IMG/VR virus record: IMGVR_UViG_3300043424_000514
Coordinates: 1-64,000 of that record
Direction: 5' to 3' (one strand)
Length of the DNA stretch: 64,000 nt
Source of the DNA: a virus
The translations under genes were made by a program, and so were the position numbers. Under the pieces are notes generated by a model that had not been told where the DNA came from, ran no database searches, and saw only the letters and a list, made by a program, of their open reading frames with translations. Every line of letters starts with the position of its first letter. The first letter of the stretch is position 1. Below are positions 8,006 to 16,826 of the stretch, one piece after another.

Positions 8006-9211
8006 TCACCAAGTTAATAACCCGTCAAGTTTATTTTCCCTCGCATACCTCCGAACCCGTTCGGGGGTTATTGAAAACCAACCTTCTGCGCTGACTTTTG
8101 AGACGAGGGCTTTGTAGTGTTTATTGAGCATGGCGGGAGAGTTCCCCGCAATTTCCGCTGTCATCGCGGCGTTCCGGTGCAGAGCCAGGTGGTATGAGCA
8201 GAACGAGTGCCGCAGTGCGTTTTGTTTGGTCTCCACCCCGCAGGCTTTCAATCGAGCTTCATCGAGACTCTCGATTTTGTGTGTCGGGACGATAGGCCCT
8301 GCCTGCGGCCCGAACTCTTTCAGCCATTGCTTGAGGCACTCGGGGATGTCCAGAGTCCGCCCAGTGCGGGTTTTTGTGATTTCAGGGCCGAGGCGGATCA
8401 TTTTTTCGTCGAACAAGACATCAGCCATCGTGAGTTTTTTGTTCGAGGCTTCGGAGCGTCTTGTTCCTCCGAACGCCATCAGCGCCACATATGGCAGATA
8501 TTTTCTGTCAGTCGCGATGAAGAGGCGGCAAAGCTCCGGTGGGGTGTAGAACACCGGCGTCTCGTCGCGCAGAGCGGGAAGGTCGCAGTCGATATTGACT
8601 TTGTCCTCGGAAACAAACCGCTGTTTTCTTGCGAACCGAAGCATCGCCAAGAGCGTCCCGAACAAATTGTGCTTCGACCTCGCGTTGTATTTTGAGGCTC
8701 TCAGGAAGGCCAGGTATTCTTCGGGCGCAATCGTGTCGATGTGCCGCTTGCCGAACTCCGGCTCCCATACATTCCGGTGGTGGCGTAGCGTCTGGTAGTA
8801 ACGCTGCGAAAGTCCTCGCTCCTCGGCGCGGGCGTAGAACGCATCATAGACCTCGGAAAAACTTTTGGGATTCGCCGAAGTGTATTCGTGGAATTTCAAG
8901 TAGAACTCGACCGCGACATGGAGCGGGATTTTGCCGAGGCGTTGGCGGCACTCGTTGAAATAAACGATGTCTTCCCCGCAGAGCATCGTGGCTGCTCCGT
9001 CGCTAGTCGCGAGATGTTTCACGATTCGCTCCGCCTCTATCATAGCCGCGGCTTCTTTGTTGTAGGATTTGTTGTAGGTCTTCTTGCCTACTTTCCATTT
9101 TAGGCGGTGCGTTGTGTATCCGTTGCGAAGCAGTTTTGAGATTCTCACTACGGCGTGTCCGCAGCGCATGACCGAGTTTTTTTCGTCGATGTTTTCAATT
9201 TGGGTTTTCAT
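8006..9211 (-). CDS. int: Tyrosine recombinase (phage integrase)
   Basis: A 401-residue integrase. After an arm-binding and core-binding region (to about residue 210) comes the catalytic domain: the first Arg in FGGTRRSEASN, Lys in EITKTRTGR, the second Arg in NALRHSFCSYHLA, and the nucleophile Tyr in NKHYKALVS. The His of the usual HxxR is Asn (QNALRH), and the later GH/W position reads AGNS; the first variant is familiar in integrases I associate with Verrucomicrobiota. It would catalyse site-specific integration at an attP that probably lies just upstream (9.23-9.48 kb). A 23-bp perfect dyad sits 16 bases before the start and may autoregulate it. Confidence 0.93.
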   Translation of the reverse strand: MKTQIENIDEKNSVMRCGHAVVRISKLLRNGYTTHRLKWKVGKKTYNKSYNKEAAAMIEAERIVKHLATSDGAATMLCGEDIVYFNECRQRLGKIPLHVAVEFYLKFHEYTSANPKSFSEVYDAFYARAEERGLSQRYYQTLRHHRNVWEPEFGKRHIDTIAPEEYLAFLRASKYNARSKHNLFGTLLAMLRFARKQRFVSEDKVNIDCDLPALRDETPVFYTPPELCRLFIATDRKYLPYVALMAFGGTRRSEASNKKLTMADVLFDEKMIRLGPEITKTRTGRTLDIPECLKQWLKEFGPQAGPIVPTHKIESLDEARLKACGVETKQNALRHSFCSYHLALHRNAAMTAEIAGNSPAMLNKHYKALVSKVSAEGWFSITPERVRRYARENKLDGLLTW

Positions 9212-9226
9212 TTTTTCCTTTCTGGT

Positions 9227-9249
9227 TTTGTCCCAAAAATTGGGACAAA
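9227..9249. promoter_or_regulatory. Perfect 10+3+10 dyad upstream of integrase
   Basis: TTTGTCCCAA and TTGGGACAAA flank a 3-base centre. The TTGTCC half-site recurs at 9335-9340, 9352-9357 (inverted) and 9468-9473, and a GTGTCCCAA variant at 9447-9455. It may be an operator for a regulator of the integrase promoter or an integrase arm-type site. Confidence 0.6.
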
Positions 9250-9299
9250 GTGTGTTTTGCGGTGTAATAACCTATACAAAGAATAATACACCGCAACGA

Positions 9300-9390
9300 A
9301 AAAACCCGTAGGCTTGCGTAGGAGAACCAGAAATTTGTCCCCGAAAAATTAGGACAAAAAAGAACGGAGCCTACGGGGCTCGAATTCGTG
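9300..9390. other. Probable attP core with tRNA 3'-end identity
   Basis: Read on the minus strand, 9384-9365 gives TTCGAGC (T-loop), CCCGT (3' T-stem), AGGCTCC (3' acceptor strand) and a discriminator G, the layout of a tRNA 3' end, followed by a T-rich run. The rest of a tRNA is absent: the bases 5' of the T-loop pair at only 3 of 5 stem positions. Temperate phages often carry such a segment to rebuild the tRNA after integration. CCCGTAGGCT (9305-9314) is an inverted copy of part of it, and TTTGTCC/GGACAAA arms (9334-9340, 9352-9358) are nested between. Lying directly upstream of the integrase, this is the best attP candidate. Confidence 0.55.
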
Positions 9391-9477
9391 TATGAAATTG
9401 TATAAGGTATTACCAAAAAATATATTGTGTAAAAGCGAAATTGACTGTGTCCCAAGTTAGACCTACCTTGTCCTGAA

Positions 9478-11247
9478 ATGGTTCAAAATAAAGTTGGGAT
9501 TTTTGTCGATGACGGCAAAACACCGGTCCCAAAAAATAGCATTGTTCGCTATGGCTATGTTTATCCTCCGGGCACCGCGGATTGGACGATCGAGCTTCAC
9601 GCTTACCGAGCATTAGCAAAAGACGGCACGCCGCGAGAGGAAAATTTCAAGCGGGCCGCAATGATGTTTTTCTCGAAAAACTCGGAGCCGTTTATCTGGC
9701 ATCCGTGGGCCGACGATATGCTCTATGAGTGCTGCTACTCGCAGTTCGTGGGCTTTGCGGGCTGCGGTTCGTCGGGCAAGTCGGATTTCATGGCGGTTTG
9801 GATTTTGCTCAACTGGCTCGCCGCGCCTTATCACACGCTGGGGCTTCTGACCTCGACTTCAATTCGCGATTCCAAGAAGCGCGTTTGGGGTGCGGTGGCC
9901 CGCTATTGGCCTGCGATTGCACCTGTCGCGCCTGCGAAGCTCACGGACACGCCGACTCCGGCGATCTATGTGATGCGCGACAAGGTTCGCATGGAGCAGG
10001 CAGGCGTGTATCTCATCCCTGCCGAAGCGAAGAAGACCAATGAGGTGACGGGCAAGATGCGAGGCATGAAAGCGCCGCGAGTCTTTCTGGCAGCGGATGA
10101 GTTGTCGGAGCTTTCCCACTCGCTCCTAGACACGGCGATGAGCAACCTCGCGAACAACGCGGTGCTCCACATCTGCGCGGCGGCGAACCCTGTTTCTTAC
10201 TACGATCCTTTCGGAAAATTCGCGGAGCCGCAAAACGGATGGGGCAGTATCACGGTGAACGACGATCGCTGGGAAACCAAGCTGGGTGGGGTTTGCCTGC
10301 ACTTCGACGCGATGCGGAACCCGAATTATTTGGCGAAGGAAAATCTTTGGCCGATTCAAAAATGGGAAAAGATCGAGGAAGCGGTGGAGCGCCTTGGCGA
10401 GGATTCACCGATGTTTTGGCGCGACTACCGCGGCTTCTGGCCCCCGCAGGGCGTGAGCAAAGCGATCTACTCGGAGAGCGAGATCATCAAGTTCAAGGCG
10501 GATCAGCCGCCGGTCTGGCAAGGCGCGACGACGCGGATCGCGGGCGTTGATCCCTCGTTTGTTTCGGGTGGAGACCGCTGCGTGCTGTTCGTTGGGAGCT
10601 ATGGCTTGAACAAAGACGGGGTAGAGCAGGTATCATTTGATACCTTCCATTTTGTCGAGGACGACGCGACCTCGAACGAGCCGCGCACCTTTCAGGTGGC
10701 GGCGAAGATCGCCGAAATTTTGCGGCGCGAGCGGGTGCAGTCTTACCACCTCGGAGTCGATGTGACGGGCGGGGGCGTGCCGTTTTGCGATGCGTTATCC
10801 CGCGTTCTAGGTAGCAATGATTTTCTTCGGGTGCATTTCGGCGGGTCTCCGAGCGATCGGTCTCTCTCGGCTTACGATGCGACGAAAGCCAACGACAAGT
10901 ATGTGAACCGCGTCACCGAGCTTTGGTTCGGTGCCAAGGAGTATTTACAGAATGGGCAACTGCGCGGCATTGGCCCCGACCTCGCCCAGGAAATGACGGC
11001 CCGCAATTTCGAGACTCGCAAATCGGGCGGGATGAAATTGTGCGTCGAGCCGAAAGCGGACATGAAAGCGCGGATGGGGCGCTCCCCCGACATCGCCGAC
11101 GCGGCGTTTGTTTTATTGGAGGTGGTGCGCGAGCGGATGGGCCTTCGACCGCCCCAGGAGAGCGGATCGCGGGTTGCCCGCCCTTGGCGCAAGATGATGG
11201 GGCGCTTCGATGTCAAGCGTAATTCGCCTTGCCTTTTGGACGCCTAG
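9478..11247 (+). CDS. terL: Terminase large subunit (packaging ATPase/nuclease)
   Basis: A 589-residue motor protein that would pump DNA into proheads and cut concatemers. ATPase domain: Walker A-like GCGSSGKS (95-102) and Walker B VFLAADE (202-208). RNase H-fold nuclease domain: GVDPSFVSGGDR for the first Asp, HLGVDVTGGG for the second, and SPDIADAAF for the last. The ATG at 9478 has no good Shine-Dalgarno sequence. It is the first gene of the rightward late arm. No small terminase precedes it; the candidate is at 52 kb on the other strand. Confidence 0.93.
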   Translation: MVQNKVGIFVDDGKTPVPKNSIVRYGYVYPPGTADWTIELHAYRALAKDGTPREENFKRAAMMFFSKNSEPFIWHPWADDMLYECCYSQFVGFAGCGSSGKSDFMAVWILLNWLAAPYHTLGLLTSTSIRDSKKRVWGAVARYWPAIAPVAPAKLTDTPTPAIYVMRDKVRMEQAGVYLIPAEAKKTNEVTGKMRGMKAPRVFLAADELSELSHSLLDTAMSNLANNAVLHICAAANPVSYYDPFGKFAEPQNGWGSITVNDDRWETKLGGVCLHFDAMRNPNYLAKENLWPIQKWEKIEEAVERLGEDSPMFWRDYRGFWPPQGVSKAIYSESEIIKFKADQPPVWQGATTRIAGVDPSFVSGGDRCVLFVGSYGLNKDGVEQVSFDTFHFVEDDATSNEPRTFQVAAKIAEILRRERVQSYHLGVDVTGGGVPFCDALSRVLGSNDFLRVHFGGSPSDRSLSAYDATKANDKYVNRVTELWFGAKEYLQNGQLRGIGPDLAQEMTARNFETRKSGGMKLCVEPKADMKARMGRSPDIADAAFVLLEVVRERMGLRPPQESGSRVARPWRKMMGRFDVKRNSPCLLDA

Positions 11248-11266
11248 GTGTAATAATTCTGCAACC

Positions 11267-11608
11267 ATGGAAGCTGTTGAATACCCTTTGACGATCGAGC
11301 AAGGTTCCACTTTTCAGAAGCAATTTCGCTGGAAGGTGGACGGGCAGGTTATGAACCTGACGGGTTACACGGCCAAGATGCAGGCCCGCAAGAGCTACGG
11401 CGGTGCGGTTGGTTTTGAACTCAGCACCGAGAACAGCCGGATTTTGTTGGGCGGCGCGGGGGGAACGGTCTCATTGGAGATGGCTCCTGAAGAAACGGCG
11501 GCGCTCCCTGTGGGAAATTTTGTTTACGATTTGGAACTGACGACCGGCGGCGTGGTCCGCAAACTTATTCGCGGCACGGTGGTTGTGCTGCCGGAGGCAA
11601 CGATCTGA
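11267..11608 (+). CDS. Phage tail/fibre-associated beta-sandwich protein
   Basis: A 113-residue protein of a common phage type: YPLTIEQGSTFQKQF, then NLTGYTAKMQARKS, LPVGNFVYDLELTT and RGTVVVLPEATI. Such proteins sit next to fibre genes and are probably virion or fibre-attachment components. The ATG at 11267 follows GTGTAATAATTCTGCAACC, the motif seen before several genes here. An earlier start inside the terminase end is less likely. The next gene begins one base after its stop. Confidence 0.7.
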   Translation: MEAVEYPLTIEQGSTFQKQFRWKVDGQVMNLTGYTAKMQARKSYGGAVGFELSTENSRILLGGAGGTVSLEMAPEETAALPVGNFVYDLELTTGGVVRKLIRGTVVVLPEATI

Positions 11609-11609
11609 T

Positions 11610-12143
11610 ATGGCGGAGATTATCGAAATTATTGGCTCGGGATTGACTGGCCCCCAGGGGCCCCGCGGGTTGCCTGGGTTGAACGGAGCCCCTGGAGCCG
11701 CTGGGGCGCAAGGTCAGATTGGCCCCGTCGGCCCCGTCGGCCCTGTCGGCCCTCAGGGTTTGCAAGGCGACAAGGGCGACCGCGGGCTGCAAGGTCCTAA
11801 AGGCGATAGCATTGTCGGTCCCCAGGGCGAGCGCGGGTTAAAGGGCGACAAAGGCGACCGCGGCGTGGAAGGTCCTATGGGCCCCGTCGGCCCCGTCGGC
11901 CCGTCTGGCGGACCAGGCCCCGCTGGGGCGATGGGCCCCCGTGGTTTTCAAGGTTTGCGCGGCGACCCAGGCCCCCAGGGCATCGAAGGCCCCCGCGGAT
12001 TGCAGGGCGTGCAGGGCAATAAAGGCGATACCGGCGCAGTCGGGCCCGCAGGTCCCCGCGGTTATACCGGCCCGCAAGGCCCCCAGGGCGAGGTTAGCAA
12101 AGGGTCAGTTATGGCTTTTAGCATCGCTCTTGGAGGCGTGTGA
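11610..12143 (+). CDS. Collagen-like fibre protein
   Basis: A 177-residue protein. After a short N-terminus (MAEIIEIIGSG) nearly all of it is Gly-X-Y triplets (GPQGPRGLPG type) until about residue 165, then a short non-repeat tail (SVMAFSIALGGV). It would form a trimeric collagen-like shaft, probably a tail fibre or virion appendage. The coding DNA is itself repetitive (ggccccgtc repeats) and GC-rich. GGAGG precedes the ATG. The stop overlaps the next GTG start. Confidence 0.85.
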   Translation: MAEIIEIIGSGLTGPQGPRGLPGLNGAPGAAGAQGQIGPVGPVGPVGPQGLQGDKGDRGLQGPKGDSIVGPQGERGLKGDKGDRGVEGPMGPVGPVGPSGGPGPAGAMGPRGFQGLRGDPGPQGIEGPRGLQGVQGNKGDTGAVGPAGPRGYTGPQGPQGEVSKGSVMAFSIALGGV

Positions 12144-12907
12144 AACAGCAATACACCGGCCCTTACACCTTCGACCTCGCCACGCGCACGATTACGCTGG
12201 CGGGTATTGAGGTTCCCCAGGAGCGATTGGCACTGATCGTTAATTCGACGGTCGGGTTTATTTACCACAACCTCGAACACGAACCGACGGCGCAGGTCAC
12301 GATCTCTGGCGGCGACACGACGATTGTTTTTCCGCAATACAAGGACTGCGAGACGCATCGCGATTCCGACGCGTTGTCGATTTTTTATGACGATGGCGTC
12401 GATCTTGGACAGTTGATTAAGGACGAGTCGGACGAGACGCAGGCGTTGTTGCAGGCCGAGTTTGACGAGACGCAGACTTTAGTTTCTGCGTTCAAGGACG
12501 AGTTCAAGGACGAGATTGACCACACCCAATCGGTTTTAGAGACGCGGCTGGAGGCCATCGACATTACTCTTGCAGACTTTCAAGCCGAGGCTTTGGCCGA
12601 GTCCAATGCTACGCAGAATTTTTTGAGCGATACTCTGCGTCCTGTTTTGGATGGTTTTAAGACCGAAGCGAAAAGCGAGTCGGATGCGACGCAGACGCTT
12701 TTGAACCTCAAGCTCTCGGGGCTGATTAACGGGTTTTTGGGGCTGGACGCCCTCGCCAAGTATTCTGCGGAAAATGGGGTCGAGATTGATTTCACCCCCG
12801 GGGGATACGGCCCGTCGCAGATTGTGTTTTCGCAAGGCGGCACCCCTATTAAAACGATCAATCTCACTTATGACGCGAGGGGGGCTTTGGTTTTAGTTTC
12901 CGCTTGA
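12140..12907 (+). CDS. Fibre-like protein, first of a tandem paralogous pair
   Basis: A 255-residue protein with a GTG start inside GTGTGA at the upstream stop. It has an N-terminal globular segment (KQQYTGPYTFDLATRTITL), a YKDCETHRDSDALSIFYDDG motif, then heptad/hendecad-like repeats around (D/N)ESDETQ, (F)DETQT and SESDATQT, which suggest a trimeric coiled-coil rod. The C-terminus (FTPGGYGPSQIVFS ... INLTYDARGAL) is a small beta-rich domain. The next gene is a clear paralogue. Probably a fibre component. Confidence 0.75.
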   Translation: MKQQYTGPYTFDLATRTITLAGIEVPQERLALIVNSTVGFIYHNLEHEPTAQVTISGGDTTIVFPQYKDCETHRDSDALSIFYDDGVDLGQLIKDESDETQALLQAEFDETQTLVSAFKDEFKDEIDHTQSVLETRLEAIDITLADFQAEALAESNATQNFLSDTLRPVLDGFKTEAKSESDATQTLLNLKLSGLINGFLGLDALAKYSAENGVEIDFTPGGYGPSQIVFSQGGTPIKTINLTYDARGALVLVSA

Positions 12908-12924
12908 TTTTTCGCTTGTTTGAT

Positions 12925-12942
12925 GTAATAACCACATAACCC
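12925..12942 (+). repeat. GTAATAACCACATAACCC intergenic motif, copy 1
   Basis: This 18-base sequence is identical to 16827-16844 and precedes the GTG start at 12943 directly. Shorter forms (TAATAACC) occur before other genes on both strands. Role unknown: a promoter element, processing site or recombination spacer are all possible. Confidence 0.7.
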
Positions 12943-13710
12943 GTGAAGCAACAATACAAAGGCCCTACACTTTTCGATGTCGCCACGCGCACGATCACGA
13001 TGCTGGGCATCGAGGTGCCGCCGGAGCGGGTGTTGCTGGTGGTTAATTCCACGGTTGGTTTCGTTTATCACAATTTTGCGATTGAGCCGAATGGGGATAT
13101 TTCGATCTCCGGCGGGAATACGGTCATTGTTTTTCCGCCGTATAAGGATTGTGACACACACCGGAATACCGACGCACTTTCGATTTTTTACGACGACGGG
13201 GTCGATCTCGGGAAGCTCATTAAGGACGAGTCGGACGAGACTCAGACGCTCGTTCAAAACGAATTTAACGAGACACAAACGCTGCTGACCGCTTTCAAAG
13301 AGGAGGTCAAAGCAGAGTTCGACGAGACTCAAGCCATCATCGAGCCGCGTCTGGAGTCGATCGACACGGTTCTTACGGCATTCAAGGCCGAAGCCAAGAC
13401 GGAGTCCGATGCCACCCAAGTAATCCTTGAAAATCTTTACACGAAGGTTTCGGATTTTAAGACAGAGGCAAAGAGCGAGTCGGACGACACGCAGAGCATT
13501 TTAACGACAAAGCTCCCCGATCCGGTGAACGGGCGCATCCCTGTCGAAACGGTGGGGGCTTTTGACCCGACCAACGGGGTGTCGATCGCGATGGATTATG
13601 GTGCTTACGGCCCCACCCAAGCGAGGTTTTCCCGCAGTGGATCGGTGGTTAAGACCGTGAATTTGATTTACGACCTCAACGGAAACCTGACTTCCGTGAT
13701 CCCAGGATGA
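12943..13710 (+). CDS. Fibre-like protein, second of a tandem paralogous pair
   Basis: A 255-residue protein, the same length as the preceding gene product and alignable throughout: KQQYKGPTLFDVATRTITM, the YKDCDTHRNTDALSIFYDDG motif, SDETQTL/FNETQT/FDETQA repeats and a C-terminal YGPTQARFSRSG ... VNLIYDLNGNL. A tandem duplication followed by divergence is the simplest explanation. GTG start. The stop overlaps the next ATG (ATGA). Confidence 0.75.
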   Translation: MKQQYKGPTLFDVATRTITMLGIEVPPERVLLVVNSTVGFVYHNFAIEPNGDISISGGNTVIVFPPYKDCDTHRNTDALSIFYDDGVDLGKLIKDESDETQTLVQNEFNETQTLLTAFKEEVKAEFDETQAIIEPRLESIDTVLTAFKAEAKTESDATQVILENLYTKVSDFKTEAKSESDDTQSILTTKLPDPVNGRIPVETVGAFDPTNGVSIAMDYGAYGPTQARFSRSGSVVKTVNLIYDLNGNLTSVIPG

Positions 13711-15401
13711 GATTTTTATTCAACCCTATCACCTCGCAGTTTAATGCGGCTCCTCCTAGGGAGATCGTTTACTCTGACACGGCCCCTGCGTTTCCTGTTG
13801 AGGGCACTCGCTGGGTCAATACGCTGGAGATTCGCGAGTATGTATTTACCTTCGATGCCAGCGGCACGGGGTATTGGGTGGAAGTGGGCGTCGGATCGAC
13901 CGGCCCCCAGGGGGAGCAGGGAATCCAAGGCATCCAGGGAATCCAAGGCATCCAGGGAATCCAAGGCGAACAAGGCCCTGCTGCCACGGTAGCTGTTGGC
14001 ACCGTCACGACTGGTGAGCCTGGAACGAGTGTTTCGGTCTCGAATGCAGGCACAAGCGGAGCCGCGGTTTTAGATTTTACAATCCCTAGGGGCGCAGTCG
14101 GGCAAACCGGCGCAGTCGGCCCCCAGGGGCCACAGGGCATACAGGGGCCGAAAGGCGACGACGGCGCAAGCGTCGTGCTCAAAGGCGCAGTGAATTTTTA
14201 TTCTGATCTTTCTGCAATCACTAACAAGACCCAAGGCGATCTGTATGTCGTCCAAAGCGACGGCAACGGGTATGTGTGGAGTGGATCGGGCTGGGTAAAT
14301 GTCGGGCAAATCCGCGGACCGAAAGGCGACACCGGAGCGCAAGGCCCCGCAGGCCCCGCGCCAGCGGGAACCGGTGCGGTGGTTGTGAGTAACGGTGTTG
14401 TGGGAACGCCCGTCGGTTACGGCACCACCAATGTCGCCAGCACACTCGTTCAGCGTGACGCCAGTGGAAATTTTTCGGCAGGCACGATCACAGCGAATAT
14501 CACCGGCAATGTCACGGGGAGCGTGACTGGCGGCGTATCCGGCAACGCAGGCACCGCGACCAAACTCGCCACGGCCCGCACGATCAATGTCTCCGGCGAT
14601 GTCACGGGGACGGCGCAGAGTTTCGACGGCTCGGCGGACATTTCGATCCCAACGGCGATTACGGCGGGTTCGATTGTCGATGCTGACATCAATACCGCAG
14701 CGAACATTTCCGACACAAAGCTCGCGACGATTTCAACGGCGAATAAGGTAAGCAACTCCGCCACCACGGCGACAAGCGCGAACACCGCTTTTGCAATCGT
14801 GGCGCGGGATGCAAACGGCAATTTTTCTGCAAACCAAATCACCGCGAATCTCACGGGCAATGTTACCGGCAACGCTACGAATGTTTCTGGAACGGTAGCA
14901 ATTCTTAACGGCGGCACGGGGGCGAGCACGGCGGCAGGTGCGTTGGTTAATCTCGGAGCAGCGGCAAGTTCCCACGCGCATGGGAACATTACCAATGCAG
15001 GAGCGATCGGAACGACTGCGAGCTTACCGATTATTACTGGCGCGAGCGGCGTCCTCCAAGCAGGGGCTTTTGGAACGACTGCGGGGAGTTTCTGCCAAGG
15101 TAATGACCCCCGCCTTCAAACCCCGTGGGTTTCAAAGACCACTTCCTACACCGCAGTCGCAGGCGACCGGATCAGCGCCAACACCACGGCGGCAGCGTTT
15201 ACGATCACCCTCCCAGCCTCCCCCGCTGCGTTCACTGAAATTGTTTTTGCTGACCATTACAACCAGTGGGCAACTCGCAATCTCACGATTGCCCGTAATG
15301 GGCAAAACATCGAGGGGCTCGCTGAAGACCTTGTGTGCAATGTCGCCGGATTACAAATCACCTTACGATATGAAGGAACAACCTGGAGAGTCTATACATG
15401 A
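13707..15401 (+). CDS. Mosaic tail fibre: collagen-like stem, repeat shaft, shared C-terminal module
   Basis: A 564-residue fibre. The N-terminus RFLFNPITSQFN resembles that of the 26318 gene (GRFLFNPFTQNF). Gly-X-Y blocks (GIQGIQG repeats near residue 70, again near 140 and 205) are followed by a TANITGNVTGSVTGG-type beta-helix-like shaft. The last 90 residues (AAAFTITLPASPA ... LRYEGTTWRVYT) closely match the C-terminus of the 32455 gene product, so this is a module used twice. Likely a host-recognition fibre. Starts and ends overlap neighbours by ATGA. Confidence 0.8.
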   Translation: MRFLFNPITSQFNAAPPREIVYSDTAPAFPVEGTRWVNTLEIREYVFTFDASGTGYWVEVGVGSTGPQGEQGIQGIQGIQGIQGIQGEQGPAATVAVGTVTTGEPGTSVSVSNAGTSGAAVLDFTIPRGAVGQTGAVGPQGPQGIQGPKGDDGASVVLKGAVNFYSDLSAITNKTQGDLYVVQSDGNGYVWSGSGWVNVGQIRGPKGDTGAQGPAGPAPAGTGAVVVSNGVVGTPVGYGTTNVASTLVQRDASGNFSAGTITANITGNVTGSVTGGVSGNAGTATKLATARTINVSGDVTGTAQSFDGSADISIPTAITAGSIVDADINTAANISDTKLATISTANKVSNSATTATSANTAFAIVARDANGNFSANQITANLTGNVTGNATNVSGTVAILNGGTGASTAAGALVNLGAAASSHAHGNITNAGAIGTTASLPIITGASGVLQAGAFGTTAGSFCQGNDPRLQTPWVSKTTSYTAVAGDRISANTTAAAFTITLPASPAAFTEIVFADHYNQWATRNLTIARNGQNIEGLAEDLVCNVAGLQITLRYEGTTWRVYT

Positions 15402-16054
15402 ACCTAAGTAGCATTAAACCAAATTTTAGCGCGTCCGCTGTGGCTAACACTTTAGTCTTGCGCGACGCAAATAATAGAATGGTCGGCAAGGCAAGTGAGT
15501 TGCATCCCGATGGGATTCATACCATGACTGCGGCAACCACCCTCGCTGACGCGGATGAGTTGCTGGTTTGGGAAGCCTCAACATCCACATTAAAAAGAAT
15601 CACAAAATCTGCTTTTAATTTATCTATGAACACTAATAACCCTGTCGCCAGATGGAGCGGAATTTCTGGGGCTCACGCACTTCAGTATGAATATGGTGGA
15701 AGCTCAAATAATACTTCTTGGGCATCTACTAGCGGAGGAAACATACAAATACTACAAGCAGGAACTTATAGGGCAGTAATAGGACATGGTAACAGTTACT
15801 TAACTGGCTATATGGCAAGTGGAACTGCTGAAATCAGGTTCGTTCAAAAAACTCCTTCTGCGGGGACCCTAGTCGCTGTTCGGGCTGGAATTGGGAGCGG
15901 TCAGTCTATTTTTACTGCTTGCAATGGGTCTGGGGAGCTAAGTTGCACTTTTACAGCCGCAGCGAACGCTACTTTCGCTTTGGAACACGCTGCTGTATCA
16001 GGTAGCGCGGTTTACGGAGGTGGGGGGTATGTCGAGATTGAAAAATTAAGCTAA
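15398..16054 (+). CDS. Fibre/adhesin-like protein
   Basis: A 218-residue protein. The N-terminal part has an LVLRDANNRMVGKASEL repeat-like segment, common where phage fibres join their distal modules. The rest is beta-rich, low in charge, with QAGTYRAVIGHGNSYLTG and ends YGGGGYVEIEKLS, resembling C1q/TNF-like head domains in general style (not a firm match). Visibly more AT-rich than its neighbours, suggesting recent exchange of a distal fibre domain. ATGA overlap with the previous gene. Confidence 0.6.
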   Translation: MNLSSIKPNFSASAVANTLVLRDANNRMVGKASELHPDGIHTMTAATTLADADELLVWEASTSTLKRITKSAFNLSMNTNNPVARWSGISGAHALQYEYGGSSNNTSWASTSGGNIQILQAGTYRAVIGHGNSYLTGYMASGTAEIRFVQKTPSAGTLVAVRAGIGSGQSIFTACNGSGELSCTFTAAANATFALEHAAVSGSAVYGGGGYVEIEKLS

Positions 16055-16058
16055 ATAT

Positions 16059-16466
16059 ATGAAATACACGCCAATTTTTAAGCAATCTGAGGGTAAATTC
16101 TTTTTGGAATTAAAAGACCCCGACACTTACGATTTGATATATTCTATCCCCGAAAGTTATGACAGCCCAGATGACGCATGGTTAAGGTTGCCGTATTGGT
16201 TAGAAAAATTAACCCCTTCTACATGGGAAAGAGTGCGTTTTGAGCGGAACGCTAAACTTACCAAAAGCGATTGGACTCAACTCGCCGACGCACCATTGAG
16301 CCCTGAACAAAAGCAGGCTTGGACCGTTTACCGTCAAGCCTTGCGCGATCTGCCTTCGAGTTTTGCTACGCCTGAAGAAGTTGTGTGGCCTTCTTCTCCG
16401 CAGGAGCAAATTCCTGCGTGGTCTTGGGATCAAACATCCCCGCCATGGGAGCGAATTAACGAGTAA
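16059..16466 (+). CDS. Phage tail assembly chaperone-like protein (Phage_tail_APC type)
   Basis: A 135-residue protein. Residues 65-110 read RNAKLTKSDWTQL, then LSPEQKQAWTVYRQALRDLP and EEVVWP, the signature of the phage tail assembly chaperone-like domain that follows fibre genes in many phages. It probably assists folding or attachment of the preceding fibre. The N-terminal part is unrecognised. The next ATG follows its stop directly (TAAATG). Confidence 0.75.
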   Translation: MKYTPIFKQSEGKFFLELKDPDTYDLIYSIPESYDSPDDAWLRLPYWLEKLTPSTWERVRFERNAKLTKSDWTQLADAPLSPEQKQAWTVYRQALRDLPSSFATPEEVVWPSSPQEQIPAWSWDQTSPPWERINE

Positions 16467-16808
16467 ATGTTCACTTTTCCCACAAGCCCGCAACTTGGCG
16501 ATACCGTCCAACTCGTAGATCGCATCTACCAGTGGAACGGCGCGGTGTGGCGGTCGATTCCGGTTACGGGGGCGCAAGGCCCCCCTGGGGCCCCAGGGCC
16601 CGCCGGACCCGCAGGCCCAGCCGGTCCCCAAGGGCAGCGAGGCGAGGCTGGCCCCGCCGGTCCAGTTGGCCCAGCAGGCCCCGCTGGGGCGAGCGGCGCA
16701 CCAGGCGATCCAGGGCCTCCAGGCCCTGCCCCTTCGGGCACCGGCTTTGTTTTTGTGGAGAGCGGCGTGGCCTCCTCCACTTTGGACTTTGATGCCGGAA
16801 CTTTTTGA
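16467..16808 (+). CDS. Short collagen-like fibre protein
   Basis: A 113-residue protein: a short N-terminal attachment segment ([19 protein letters not shown]) that resembles the head of many phage fibre proteins, about 55 residues of Gly-X-Y triplets rich in GPAGPAG, and a tail ending [11 protein letters not shown]. That ending resembles the CIIDAGTF end of the 16859 product. The DNA is strongly GC-biased and repetitive. Confidence 0.8.
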   Translation: MFTFPTSPQLGDTVQLVDRIYQWNGAVWRSIPVTGAQGPPGAPGPAGPAGPAGPQGQRGEAGPAGPVGPAGPAGASGAPGDPGPPGPAPSGTGFVFVESGVASSTLDFDAGTF

Positions 16809-16826
16809 CTTTTCCCAGAACTAGCA

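Noticed and set aside
9365-9384. A tRNA gene
   Set aside because: Only the T-loop, 3' T-stem and acceptor 3' strand are present. D-arm, anticodon arm and acceptor 5' strand are missing, so it is an att segment at most.
9195-9455. 86-residue minus-strand frame across the attP-like region
   Set aside because: It overlaps the integrase start and all inverted repeats, and has no plausible protein features.
9441-9469. TTGACT-17-TACCTT promoter before the large terminase
   Set aside because: The -10 box matches only three of six consensus bases and would leave about eight bases before the start codon; it overlaps the TTGTCC-type sites, so it is noted only.
11640-12100. CRISPR-like or minisatellite repeat array
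   Set aside because: The short repeats are codons for Gly-X-Y triplets in an open frame, with no spacer-repeat regularity.
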